DNA of 64,000 nucleotides from an uncultured Duncaniella sp. (lineage in GTDB: Bacteria; Bacteroidota; Bacteroidia; Bacteroidales; Muribaculaceae), in the NCBI GenBank assembly GCA_910584825.1, contig CAJUCI010000006.1, positions 44,086 to 108,085 on the forward strand, written 5' to 3'. The notes under the pieces are model-generated. The model worked only from the letters and a program-made list of their open reading frames with translations, searched no databases and was not told the origin of the DNA. The translations under genes were made by a program, and so were the position numbers. Below, one piece after another: positions 44,925 to 53,697 of this stretch. Position 1 is the stretch's first letter. Every line of letters starts with the position of its first letter.

Positions 44925-47129
44925 ATGAAAATACAAGCCTCTCTTTTACCGGCCCTCGCCCTGCTCATGGCACAACCTGTGTACGGCGAGGTGGTTGACA
45001 TCTCAACACCCGGCACATCGCTGATACTTGACGCAGTGAAGGGTCAGCCTCTGAAAATTCTTTACTATGGTGCCAAACTGAGTGATGCCGACAAGGGCAT
45101 GCTCGATGTGGCCGGAGGAATGAATCTCAACGCCTATCCCGTATATGGCCTTAACCCTCAGAGCGAAGCCGCACTGAGCGTGACCCACACCGACGGCAAC
45201 CGCACTACCGATGTGGCCGTGCAGGATGTCAAAACTTCGACCGACAAGGATGGAGCAAAGGTCACGACCGTGTATATGACCGACACGGCATATCCCCTGA
45301 ATGTCAATCTGAACTACCGTACCTATCCCGGTCAGGATGTCATCGAGACATGGGCCGAAATCGAGAATGGAGAGAAGGGGACTGTCACACTCAACCGTTT
45401 CATGTCGGGCTATCTGCCCGTGCGTTATGGCAACGTATGGCTCTCGTCGCTCTACGGCACATGGGCCGACGAGGCCAACCTCACCGAGGAGCCTCTGCCC
45501 CACGGAGTACGCATGATTAAGAACAAGGACGGCCTGCGCAACTCGCACACATCGCACGGCGAGGTAATGCTCTCGCTTGACGGAAAGCCGCGTGAGAATG
45601 AAGGCCGCGTCATCGGCGCAGCACTCTGCTATCCCGGCAACTATAAACTGTTTGTAGACACTGATGACTCAAACTATCACCACTTCTTTGCCGGCATAAA
45701 TGAGGAGAATTCAGAGTATCATCTGAAAAAAGGTGAGACATTCACCACCCCCGAACTCGCGCTGACATACTCTGACGAGGGCCTGTCAGGCGTGAGCCGC
45801 AATTTCCACAAGTGGGGCCGCAAGTATCGCCTCCATGACGGCGACAAAGAGCGCAAGGTGCTTCTCAACTCATGGGAAGGCGTGTACTTCGGCATCAACG
45901 AGGAGGTTATGGCCGGAATGATGGAGGACATCGCCTCGATGGGCGGCGAGCTGTTTGTCATGGATGACGGATGGTTTGGCGACAAGTATCCGAGAGATGT
46001 CGACAACTCTTCGCTCGGCGACTGGGTGGTTGACACAAACAAACTCCCCAACGGCATCAACGGACTTCTCGAGACTGCCAAGAAGAACGGTGTGAAGTTC
46101 GGTATATGGATTGAGCCTGAGATGACCAACACCGTGAGCGAGCTTTACGAGAAGCATCCCGAGTACATCATCAAGGCACCCAAACGCGAGGTGGTCAAAG
46201 GCCGTGGAGGCACACAGCTCGTGCTCGACCTTGCCAACCCCAAGGTGCAGGACCTTGTATTTGAAGTGGTCGACACACTTATGACCAAATACCCCGAAAT
46301 CGATTACATCAAGTGGGATGCCAATGCCCCAATCATGGAACATGGCTCGCAGTATCTGACCGCCGACAATCAGTCACACCTCTACATCGACTATCACAAA
46401 GGACTCATCAAGACCCTTGACCGCATACGTGCAGCACACCCCAACGTGACCATTCAGGCTTGTGCCAGCGGTGGCGGTCGTGCCAACTGGGGCTTCCTCC
46501 CTTGGTTTGACGAGTTCTGGCTTTCTGACAACAATGACGCGCTCCAGCGTGTGTATATGCAGTGGGGCACGAGCTACTTCTTCCCTGCCATAGCAATGGC
46601 CTCGCACATCTCAGCCTCACCCAACCATCAGACATTCCGCAGGATACCCACCAAATTCCGCGCTGATGTGGCTATGAGCGGACGTCTCGGCCTCGAGATG
46701 CAGCCCCGCGACATGAATGACGAGGACAAAGCCATCTGCCGTCAGGCCATAAATGACTATAAGAAGATTCGTCCCATCGTACAGTTCGGCGACCTCTATC
46801 GTCTGCAGTCGCCATACGACAAGAAGGGTGTGGCATCGCTCATGTACGTAACTCCTGAAAAGGATGATGCTGTATTCTACTGGTGGAAGATTGAGACCTT
46901 CATGGGCCAGCAGCTGCCGCGCATACCAATGGCCGGACTCGACCCCGACAAGACCTACACTGTCACCGAGCTTAACCGCATAGACAACGAGCCTCTGCCT
47001 TACGAGGGCAAATCATTTACCGGCCGTTATCTGATGGACAATGGTCTTGAGATGCCTCTTACATACAAGGTGGACTACAACAAAAACACCGACTATGCAT
47101 CTCGCGTACTGCGTCTGACAGCAAAGTAA
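44925..47129 (+). CDS. Alpha-galactosidase, glycoside hydrolase family 36
   Basis: The 734-residue secreted enzyme (signal MKIQASLLPALALLMAQPVYG) has an N-terminal beta-sandwich and the GH36/Melibiase barrel: LLNSWEGVYFGI, VMDDGWFGDKYP, GIWIEPEM, the nucleophile Asp465 in DYIKWDAN, CASGGGRANWG, and the acid/base Asp535 in WLSDNNDA. The family removes terminal alpha-galactose from raffinose-type sugars or galactomannan. The signal peptide places it outside the cytoplasm. It is a single gene with its own promoter; no transporter is adjacent. Confidence 0.93.
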   Translation: MKIQASLLPALALLMAQPVYGEVVDISTPGTSLILDAVKGQPLKILYYGAKLSDADKGMLDVAGGMNLNAYPVYGLNPQSEAALSVTHTDGNRTTDVAVQDVKTSTDKDGAKVTTVYMTDTAYPLNVNLNYRTYPGQDVIETWAEIENGEKGTVTLNRFMSGYLPVRYGNVWLSSLYGTWADEANLTEEPLPHGVRMIKNKDGLRNSHTSHGEVMLSLDGKPRENEGRVIGAALCYPGNYKLFVDTDDSNYHHFFAGINEENSEYHLKKGETFTTPELALTYSDEGLSGVSRNFHKWGRKYRLHDGDKERKVLLNSWEGVYFGINEEVMAGMMEDIASMGGELFVMDDGWFGDKYPRDVDNSSLGDWVVDTNKLPNGINGLLETAKKNGVKFGIWIEPEMTNTVSELYEKHPEYIIKAPKREVVKGRGGTQLVLDLANPKVQDLVFEVVDTLMTKYPEIDYIKWDANAPIMEHGSQYLTADNQSHLYIDYHKGLIKTLDRIRAAHPNVTIQACASGGGRANWGFLPWFDEFWLSDNNDALQRVYMQWGTSYFFPAIAMASHISASPNHQTFRRIPTKFRADVAMSGRLGLEMQPRDMNDEDKAICRQAINDYKKIRPIVQFGDLYRLQSPYDKKGVASLMYVTPEKDDAVFYWWKIETFMGQQLPRIPMAGLDPDKTYTVTELNRIDNEPLPYEGKSFTGRYLMDNGLEMPLTYKVDYNKNTDYASRVLRLTAK

Positions 47130-47147
47130 AAATTACAATAGTCCAAG

Positions 47148-47271
47148 AAAGGGACAAAAAGACATAAGAGACAAAAGCGACATAAGGTATATATTGTCTT
47201 GATAATCTATGATTATTCAAAATGGCAATAAACTTATGTCGCTTTTGTCTCTTATGTCTTTTTGTCCCTTT
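47148..47271. repeat. 39-bp perfect inverted repeat between convergent genes
   Basis: The arm at 47148-47186 is the exact reverse complement of the arm at 47233-47271, with a 46-base AT-rich loop. Each arm is itself two imperfect copies of a unit of about 18 bases (GGGACAAAAAGACATAA and GAGACAAAAGCGACATAA). It lies between the GH36 stop and the DUF4924 stop, so it could act as a bidirectional terminator, but it is much longer than needed for that. Confidence 0.9.
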
Positions 47272-47289
47272 CCCGGATGTTTACAACCT

Positions 47290-47844
47290 CTAAATTTCCT
47301 CTTTCGGGAAAAGCTTATCTTCGCGGTCAAGGTTATAATCCTTGGCGAGGAGTGCGAGAAATTTTGAAATCTGAGTTACGGCGTCGCGGGTCTCGGCTGT
47401 AATCTCCTTGCCTTGCAACCGCAGCATAAGCATGCCATATAAGGCATTGAAACATGTCTCAATCTCCCCTGCAGGTGCATCTCCTGCCTTAGCCCTAAGC
47501 TCTACGATGTAAGGGAGTGTCTTATAGAACTCGGCTGTATATTCGGGGAAACGCGGGTCTTTAAGAAGAGCCAGGTGGAGGTCGGTGAGCTGAATTATCA
47601 CATTCTTATTAAGCTGAAGGTGGCCGCTCTTCTCGACACCCTCACGGCGCATCATGTCGATGAGCGACTCGTACCATTCGGTCATCTCCTTACGTTGCGC
47701 GTCATCGAGACCGAAACGGTCTATTACATTAGCCTTGATTCGGTCTATGTCGAGGCCGTTGGCACGGATAATGTCCTCAATCTGCCACATATACAGCAGA
47801 TATTCAGCTATATTCTCTTTATGTTTCTGCGATGCTATAATCAT
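47290..47844 (-). CDS. DUF4924 family protein
   Basis: The 184-residue, mostly helical, soluble protein starts MIIASQKHKENIAEYLLYMWQIEDIIRA, the hallmark of DUF4924, a Bacteroidales family without known function. There is no signal peptide. A minus-strand TAATTTTG box lies at 47866-47873, 22 bases ahead of the ATG. It is divergent from menD, but nothing links the two functionally. Confidence 0.88.
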   Translation of the reverse strand: MIIASQKHKENIAEYLLYMWQIEDIIRANGLDIDRIKANVIDRFGLDDAQRKEMTEWYESLIDMMRREGVEKSGHLQLNKNVIIQLTDLHLALLKDPRFPEYTAEFYKTLPYIVELRAKAGDAPAGEIETCFNALYGMLMLRLQGKEITAETRDAVTQISKFLALLAKDYNLDREDKLFPKEEI

Positions 47845-47895
47845 TGCGGTCGGTTTTTAGTATCACAAAATTAACAATTATCCCCTTAAAATCGC

Positions 47896-47903
47896 TAATT
47901 TTG
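47896..47903 (+). promoter_or_regulatory. TAATTTTG -7 box upstream of menD
   Basis: The box lies 23 bases before the menD ATG. No matching -33 TTG was seen at 19-20 bases. Confidence 0.5.
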
Positions 47904-47925
47904 CATTTAAAATATGCCATAAGCC

Positions 47926-49629
47926 ATGCTGTCAACCACCCACACCTCATGCAACATTCTCGCCGACCTGCTCATAGCCCACGGCGTGCGACACATCGTG
48001 CTGTCGCCCGGAAGCCGCAACACCCCATTGATACTGGCGTTAAGCAGACGGAGCGAGACACAGTGTCATGTGGTAATCGACGAACGGTCAGCCGCATTTA
48101 TCGCACTCGGCATAGGCATACAGTCGGGCGGGCCGGTCGCATTAGTGTGCACAAGCGGCACCGCTCTTCTCAATTACGCTCCTGCCGTGGCTGAGGCATT
48201 CTACAGGCATATCCCCCTCGTAGTCATCTCAGCCGACAGGCCCGAGGAATGGATTGACCAGGATGACTCGCAGACCATTTGGCAGCAGGATGCGCTCGCG
48301 CCTTACGTGAAACGCAGTTGTGACATATCGGCACGCATAGATTTCCCCAACGGGGAATGGTGGACTGACCGCATGATTAATGACACCCTTATCGAGGCGG
48401 TGAATGGCCGCCCCGGCCCGGTGCACATCAATGTACGCCTCGATGCCCCGTTGAACACTCAGGCAGAATACTCATGCAACTCGGCAAGAGTGATAGAAAT
48501 GGTATCACCACAAGCCGTACTGCCGGTAAGCGAGGCAAGACGCATGGCCATGCCCTTGGCCTCGCCCCGCAGAGTGCTTGTGATAGCCGGATTCCACGAG
48601 CCTGACGAAAAGCTAAACCGCGCGCTCATACGCCTCGCCTCACTGCCTAACGTGGCCGTTATGACCGAAAGCATCTCAAACATGCACTCTCCACTGTTCA
48701 TCAGCCGTATTGACTCGACCTTGTGCCGCATGACCGATGCCGAGCGCGAAGACTTGCGTCCCGACACCGTCATAACGCTCGGCGGTGCAATTGTGTCGCG
48801 ACACATAAAGGATTGGCTGAGAAACATCTCAAAGCTCGAGCATTGGCATGTGGGCATAAGCCATACCACAATTGACTGTTTCAAGCACCTGTCAAAACGC
48901 ATTGACATGGACGAATCGGTGTTCATGCCCCAGCTTGCCTCAGCCATGCAGCCCTACCGTGCGCCGTCCGACTATGCCGCGCGGTGGCTAGCACTCGCCC
49001 GCCGCGCCTCGGAAATTCATGATGCGTATGTCGAGGCGGTGCCGTGGTGCGACCTCAAGGCTTTAAGCTACATCTTCTCTCACCTGCCCAAACGCTGCAA
49101 CCTGCACCTGTCAAACGGCACCCCGGTACGCTACGCCCAGCTGATGGAGAATATGCACCCCCACCGCAGTGAGTGCAACCGGGGCGTAAGCGGCATCGAC
49201 GGATGCACATCCACTGCTCTCGGCGCATCGGTCGCATACGAAGAGCTCACGGTGCTGCTGTCAGGCGACATGAGTTTCCAGTATGACATATCGGCACTCT
49301 CGAGCACCCTCATGCGCCCAAAGTTCAAGATGATAGTGATGTGCAACGGAGGCGGAGGCATCTTTCGGTTTATCTCCGCGACATCGTCGCTACCCGAGAC
49401 GGAGCGATATTTTGCAGTGGGTACCAATCTGCCATTGCCCGAACTATGCAAAGGTTACGGCATAGACTATCATGAGACCTCCGACATGCCATCACTCAAG
49501 GCGGCATTCAACGCATTCATGACTGTTAGCGACCGGCCCGCGCTGCTTGCCGTGCACACCCCGGCCGATGTCTCAGCCGAAGTGCTCAGGAATTACTTCA
49601 AAAATGATGTTGGAGGACATATAATATGA
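47926..49629 (+). CDS. menD: SEPHCHC synthase (menaquinone synthesis)
   Basis: The 567-residue thiamine-diphosphate enzyme has the MenD N-terminal domain (LIAHGVRHIVLSPGSRNTPLILAL, DERSAAFIALGIG, VCTSGTALLNYAPAVAEAFY, ISADRPEEWIDQDDSQTI) and the C-terminal ThDP motif (LLSGDMSFQYDISAL ... MCNGGGGIFRF). It adds a succinyl semialdehyde unit to isochorismate. Other men genes are not in the window. Its product needs the ThDP cofactor made by the thi genes upstream. Confidence 0.94.
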   Translation: MLSTTHTSCNILADLLIAHGVRHIVLSPGSRNTPLILALSRRSETQCHVVIDERSAAFIALGIGIQSGGPVALVCTSGTALLNYAPAVAEAFYRHIPLVVISADRPEEWIDQDDSQTIWQQDALAPYVKRSCDISARIDFPNGEWWTDRMINDTLIEAVNGRPGPVHINVRLDAPLNTQAEYSCNSARVIEMVSPQAVLPVSEARRMAMPLASPRRVLVIAGFHEPDEKLNRALIRLASLPNVAVMTESISNMHSPLFISRIDSTLCRMTDAEREDLRPDTVITLGGAIVSRHIKDWLRNISKLEHWHVGISHTTIDCFKHLSKRIDMDESVFMPQLASAMQPYRAPSDYAARWLALARRASEIHDAYVEAVPWCDLKALSYIFSHLPKRCNLHLSNGTPVRYAQLMENMHPHRSECNRGVSGIDGCTSTALGASVAYEELTVLLSGDMSFQYDISALSSTLMRPKFKMIVMCNGGGGIFRFISATSSLPETERYFAVGTNLPLPELCKGYGIDYHETSDMPSLKAAFNAFMTVSDRPALLAVHTPADVSAEVLRNYFKNDVGGHII

Positions 49630-49661
49630 TTTGCTTTTTGCGGTGGAATTGACTACTTTTG
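49630..49661 (+). promoter_or_regulatory. Promoter of pepT
   Basis: TTTG at 49630-49633 and TACTTTTG at 49654-49661 are 20 bases apart. This supports the ATG at 49706 over the upstream in-frame start at 49631, which would precede the promoter. Confidence 0.75.
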
Positions 49662-49705
49662 CACCCAATAAAAACAACAATAACTCAACACGAAAATCTT
49701 ATATC

Positions 49706-50932
49706 ATGACTGTCGTAGATAGATTTCTGCAGTATGTCAAGTTTGACACTCAGAGCGACGAGTTGACCAACATGACCCCGTCCACCCCCGGGCAGATGAT
49801 TTTTGCCCGCCACCTGGAGCAGGAGCTCCGCTCGATGGGGCTCAAGGACATCACTCTCGACGAAAACGGCTACCTGATGGCGACCCTCCCCTCCAATGCA
49901 GGGGCCGACATCCCCACAATAGGCTTCATCGCCCACCTCGATACGTCGCCCGACATGAGCGGCCGCCACGTGAATCCGCGCATCGTGGAGAATTATGACG
50001 GCGGAGACATCACACTCAATGCATCGGAAGGCATCGTGCTCTCCCCCGCACAGTTCCCCGAGCTGCTTGATTACAAGGGGCAGAATCTCATCGTCACCGA
50101 CGGCAACACTCTGCTCGGCGCGGACGACAAGGCCGGCATCGCCGAAATCATAACAGCTGTTGATTATCTCCAGCAACATCCCGAAATCAAGCATGGCGAC
50201 ATACGCATAGCATTCAATCCCGATGAAGAGATTGGTCAAGGCGCGCACAAGTTTGACGTGCAGCAGTTCGGTGCCGACTGGGCATATACAATGGACGGCG
50301 GTGCCATCGGCGAGCTGGAGTATGAAAACTTCAACGCAGCCGTGGCCAAGGTCACATTCAAGGGTTGCAACGTGCACCCCGGATATGCCAAGCACAAGAT
50401 GCTCAACTCCATCCGCGTAGCCAACCAGTATGCCATCATGCTCCCGCGCTGGGAGACACCCGAGCATACTGAGGATTACGAAGGCTTCTATCATCTCGTG
50501 TCAATCGAGGGAACTGTCGAGCAGACGGTGTTGACCTACATCATCCGTGACCATGACCGTGACCGCTTTGAGCGTCGCAAGAAAGAGCTTGAGCACCTCA
50601 CCCGCAAAATCAACAATGAGTTCCCCGGTTGTGCCTCTATCGAAATCAAAGACCAGTATTACAACATGCGCGAGAAAATCGAGCCTGTAATGCATATTAT
50701 CGACATTGCCGTCGAGGCGATGAAGGAGGCAGGCGTAGAGCCTAAGGTGCAGCCCATACGCGGCGGAACTGACGGAGCACAGCTGTCGTTCAAAGGACTC
50801 CCCTGCCCCAATATTTTTGCCGGCGGTCTGAACTTCCACGGACGCTTCGAGTTCGTGCCCATCCCCTCGATGGAGAAAGCCACCGATGTAATCGTGGCCA
50901 TAGCACGCCTGACAGCTGCCAAAAAGGCATGA
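49706..50932 (+). CDS. pepT: Peptidase T (tripeptide aminopeptidase)
   Basis: The 408-residue M20B metallopeptidase has HLDTSPD with the first zinc ligand and its catalytic aspartate, DGNTLLGADDKAGIAE, NPDEEIGQGAHKFD with the general base, YTMDGGAIGELEYE and VQPIRGGTDGAQLSFKGLPCPNIFAGG. It removes the N-terminal residue from tripeptides in the cytoplasm. Its stop overlaps the miaA start (ATGA), so the two genes are translated together. Confidence 0.95.
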   Translation: MTVVDRFLQYVKFDTQSDELTNMTPSTPGQMIFARHLEQELRSMGLKDITLDENGYLMATLPSNAGADIPTIGFIAHLDTSPDMSGRHVNPRIVENYDGGDITLNASEGIVLSPAQFPELLDYKGQNLIVTDGNTLLGADDKAGIAEIITAVDYLQQHPEIKHGDIRIAFNPDEEIGQGAHKFDVQQFGADWAYTMDGGAIGELEYENFNAAVAKVTFKGCNVHPGYAKHKMLNSIRVANQYAIMLPRWETPEHTEDYEGFYHLVSIEGTVEQTVLTYIIRDHDRDRFERRKKELEHLTRKINNEFPGCASIEIKDQYYNMREKIEPVMHIIDIAVEAMKEAGVEPKVQPIRGGTDGAQLSFKGLPCPNIFAGGLNFHGRFEFVPIPSMEKATDVIVAIARLTAAKKA

Positions 50933-51828
50933 AAACACTTGTCATTGTCACCGGCCCGACCGGAAGTGGCAAGACTGACCTTGCAATAGATATTGCCGAG
51001 AGCCTCGACACTGAAATAGTGTCGGCCGACTCTCGGCAAATTTTTCGTGGCATACCGATAGGCACAGCTGTCCCGACAGCCGAACAGCTCGGCCGCGTAA
51101 AACACCATTTCATCGAGACGCTCGACCTCGACGGATATTACAGCGCGGCCATGTATGAGGAAGAGGCCCTTGCCACGCTCGACAGGATATGGCAGACCCG
51201 CGACTACGCGGTGATGTGCGGAGGCTCGATGATGTATATTGATGCTGTCACTAAAGGGATAGACCCACTGCCGACTGTAAGCCCGGAGGTCAGGGAAAAA
51301 GCGCAGAAAATATATGCCGAGGGTGGAATCGAGGCCCTGCACGAAGTGTTGTGCCGAATTGACCCCAAGTATCTCGAGACATGTGACATGAGCAACCACA
51401 AGCGGCTGATTCATGCCATAGAGGTGACAATGGAGGCCGGCGCACCCTACTCCACACTCTGCACGGGCGAAGCCAAAGCACGTCCGTTCAGAATCGTAAA
51501 AATGGCTATTGGGCACACGCGTGAGGCGTTGTTTGACCGCATAAACCGCCGAGTTGACGCCATGATTGAAGCCGGGCTTGAGGATGAGGCGCGCAGAGTC
51601 TATCCGCTGAGACATCTTAACTCGCTCAACACCGTGGGCTACAAGGAGTTGTTCGCCATGTTTGACGGTACGATGCCTCGTGAGGTGGCTATTCCAAGAA
51701 TCGCCAAAAACACACGTGTGTATGCCAAGAAACAGCTGTTATGGCTGTCAAAAGACCCGTCAGTGATTCTTCTTGACCCGACACGCCCCCTGCTCGCCCA
51801 AGCTCTTGAGGCGATTTGGGAGAAATAG
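50929..51828 (+). CDS. miaA: tRNA dimethylallyltransferase
   Basis: The 299-residue protein opens with the P-loop VTGPTGSGKTDLAIDIAE and has VSADSRQIFRGIPIGTAVPT, GGSMMYIDAV and the C-terminal NTVGYKELF and KNTRVYAKKQLLWL segments of MiaA. It adds a dimethylallyl group to A37 of tRNAs that read codons starting with U. It overlaps pepT by four bases and converges on the ClC gene. Confidence 0.95.
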   Translation: MKTLVIVTGPTGSGKTDLAIDIAESLDTEIVSADSRQIFRGIPIGTAVPTAEQLGRVKHHFIETLDLDGYYSAAMYEEEALATLDRIWQTRDYAVMCGGSMMYIDAVTKGIDPLPTVSPEVREKAQKIYAEGGIEALHEVLCRIDPKYLETCDMSNHKRLIHAIEVTMEAGAPYSTLCTGEAKARPFRIVKMAIGHTREALFDRINRRVDAMIEAGLEDEARRVYPLRHLNSLNTVGYKELFAMFDGTMPREVAIPRIAKNTRVYAKKQLLWLSKDPSVILLDPTRPLLAQALEAIWEK

Positions 51829-51872
51829 GCTGCGCATAAGCAATACCTATCTTCATTAAGACATAGACTCCG

Positions 51873-53687
51873 TCAATCCTCGGAATAGTGACGCAGCACC
51901 CTGCGGTAGGAATTGAAAATCTTGGACTTTGACACGAATCCCACATAACGGCCATCAGTGTCAACCACAGGGAGATTCCATGCCGCTGTATCGTCAAAAG
52001 CCTTCATCACCTCCTCCATACTCTGCCCGGTGCGCACGCGCGCTGGCGGCATTGACATGAACTGACGCACATACATGCGCCTGTAGAGGTCGGGGCGGAA
52101 CATGATGTTGCGTATCTCATCGAGCAACACCACTCCGATAAGCATACCCTTGCCGTCAACCACCGGGAAGAGATTGCGGGTAGAGCGCGATATGGCACCC
52201 ACCATCTCCTTGAGATTCATCTCGGGGCGTACTGACACAAAGTCAGTCTCGATGACATTGCCCATCTTCAGGAGCGTAAGCACGGCGCGGTCCTTATGAT
52301 GGGTTAGCAACTTGCCCTCACGGGCGAGACGCATAGTATAGATGCTGTAAGGCTCAAACATCTTGATAGTGCCGTATGACAGCGTAGAGGCCATCAGCAA
52401 GGGCAGGAACAGGTCGTAACCGCCTGTAAGCTCGGCGGTAAGGAAGATGCCCATAAGCGGGGCGTGCATGACACCCGACATCACTCCGGCCATACCCATC
52501 AGGGCAAAATTGCGCGCAGGAAGGTCGAGACCGAAGATATTGTTGAGGCCGAAGGCAAAGAAGTAACCGGCCATACACCCCACGAAAAGTGACGGGGCGA
52601 ACGTACCGCCCACACCGCCGCCGCCATTGGTGGCTGAGGTGGCAAACGCCTTGAACAGCACAAGTGCCCCGATAAAGCCGAGAATCCACCATACGTTCGT
52701 ACGGTCGTTATAGAAAATCGAGTTGTTAACAATGGTCGAGGCGTTATCGCCAAGCAGATGGGTTATCGAAGAGTAGCCCTCGCCGTAAAGCGGCGGGAAG
52801 AGATAGACAAGAAGAGCGAGTATACCACCGCCGACAGCAATCTTTTTCCAAGGGGTATGCAGCTTGCGGAACATGTTCTCCATCATGTTCATCGAGCGCG
52901 TAAAATACAATGACACAAAGCCAAGGAATACACCCATTATTATGACGTATGGTATCTTCCAGGTCTGGAACGGCTCGCTCTGGATGAAGAAGAACTCGAC
53001 ATCGTAGCCGGTGAATACATATGCGACCGTCGCAGCTGTAATCGATGCTATAAGCAGCGGCATGACCGAAACCGTGGTAAGGTCAATCATCAGCACCTCG
53101 AGAGTGAAAAGCATACCGGCGATGGGTGCCTTGAAGATGCCCGCGATACCGGCCGCTGCTCCGCATCCTACGAGTATCATGAGAATGCGTGGCGACATCC
53201 TGAATACACGCCCGAGGTTACTTCCGATAGCCGCGCCGGTGTAGACAATCGGGCCCTCGGCACCCACCGAGCCGCCGAAGCCGATGGTTATTGACGAGGC
53301 AAGCACCGAGGTGTACATGTTGTGCTTCTTGAGCCGCGACTTATTTTGCGACAGCGCGTAAAGTACCCTTGTCACACCGTGCGAGATATTATCTCTCACA
53401 ACATACTTCACGAAAAGACTCGTGATAAGGATGCCGACAAGAGGGTACAGGAGATAGAGGTAGTTGCCCCCCGTGATAGACATATGTGAAGTCAGGAATC
53501 CTGAAATCGCATGTATAAGCCATTTCAGCACGAGGGCGGCAAGTCCGCCGAGAATGCCCACGGCAAGGGCGAGTATGCTCACGAAAGTCTTTTCCTTTAT
53601 ATGACGTTCGCGCCACACGAGAAGCCTCATGAATGCCGACTCAAAAGCCTTGCCGGCTTTGACCATATGTCGTAACAGTGTGTACAT
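51873..53687 (-). CDS. ClC-type chloride channel/transporter with C-terminal CBS pair
   Basis: The 604-residue membrane protein has the ClC filter motifs: GFGGSVGAEGPIVYTG (the gating glutamate is kept in GAEGP), GIFKAPIAGMLFTLE, and GGGGVGGTFAPSLFVGC. Two CBS domains form the last 130 or so residues (ETDFVSVRPEMNLKEM and VDTDGRYVGFVSKSKIF). Such proteins exchange or conduct chloride or related anions; CBS pairs often sense adenine nucleotides. The ATG at 53687 avoids overlap with the upstream gene; a GTG at 53714 would add nine residues. Confidence 0.92.
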   Translation of the reverse strand: MYTLLRHMVKAGKAFESAFMRLLVWRERHIKEKTFVSILALAVGILGGLAALVLKWLIHAISGFLTSHMSITGGNYLYLLYPLVGILITSLFVKYVVRDNISHGVTRVLYALSQNKSRLKKHNMYTSVLASSITIGFGGSVGAEGPIVYTGAAIGSNLGRVFRMSPRILMILVGCGAAAGIAGIFKAPIAGMLFTLEVLMIDLTTVSVMPLLIASITAATVAYVFTGYDVEFFFIQSEPFQTWKIPYVIIMGVFLGFVSLYFTRSMNMMENMFRKLHTPWKKIAVGGGILALLVYLFPPLYGEGYSSITHLLGDNASTIVNNSIFYNDRTNVWWILGFIGALVLFKAFATSATNGGGGVGGTFAPSLFVGCMAGYFFAFGLNNIFGLDLPARNFALMGMAGVMSGVMHAPLMGIFLTAELTGGYDLFLPLLMASTLSYGTIKMFEPYSIYTMRLAREGKLLTHHKDRAVLTLLKMGNVIETDFVSVRPEMNLKEMVGAISRSTRNLFPVVDGKGMLIGVVLLDEIRNIMFRPDLYRRMYVRQFMSMPPARVRTGQSMEEVMKAFDDTAAWNLPVVDTDGRYVGFVSKSKIFNSYRRVLRHYSED

Positions 53688-53697
53688 TATAATATTG

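Noticed and set aside
47148..47271. CRISPR-like or insertion-sequence terminal repeats
   Set aside because: There are only two inverted arms with a 46-base loop, no transposase, no array of regularly spaced direct repeats.
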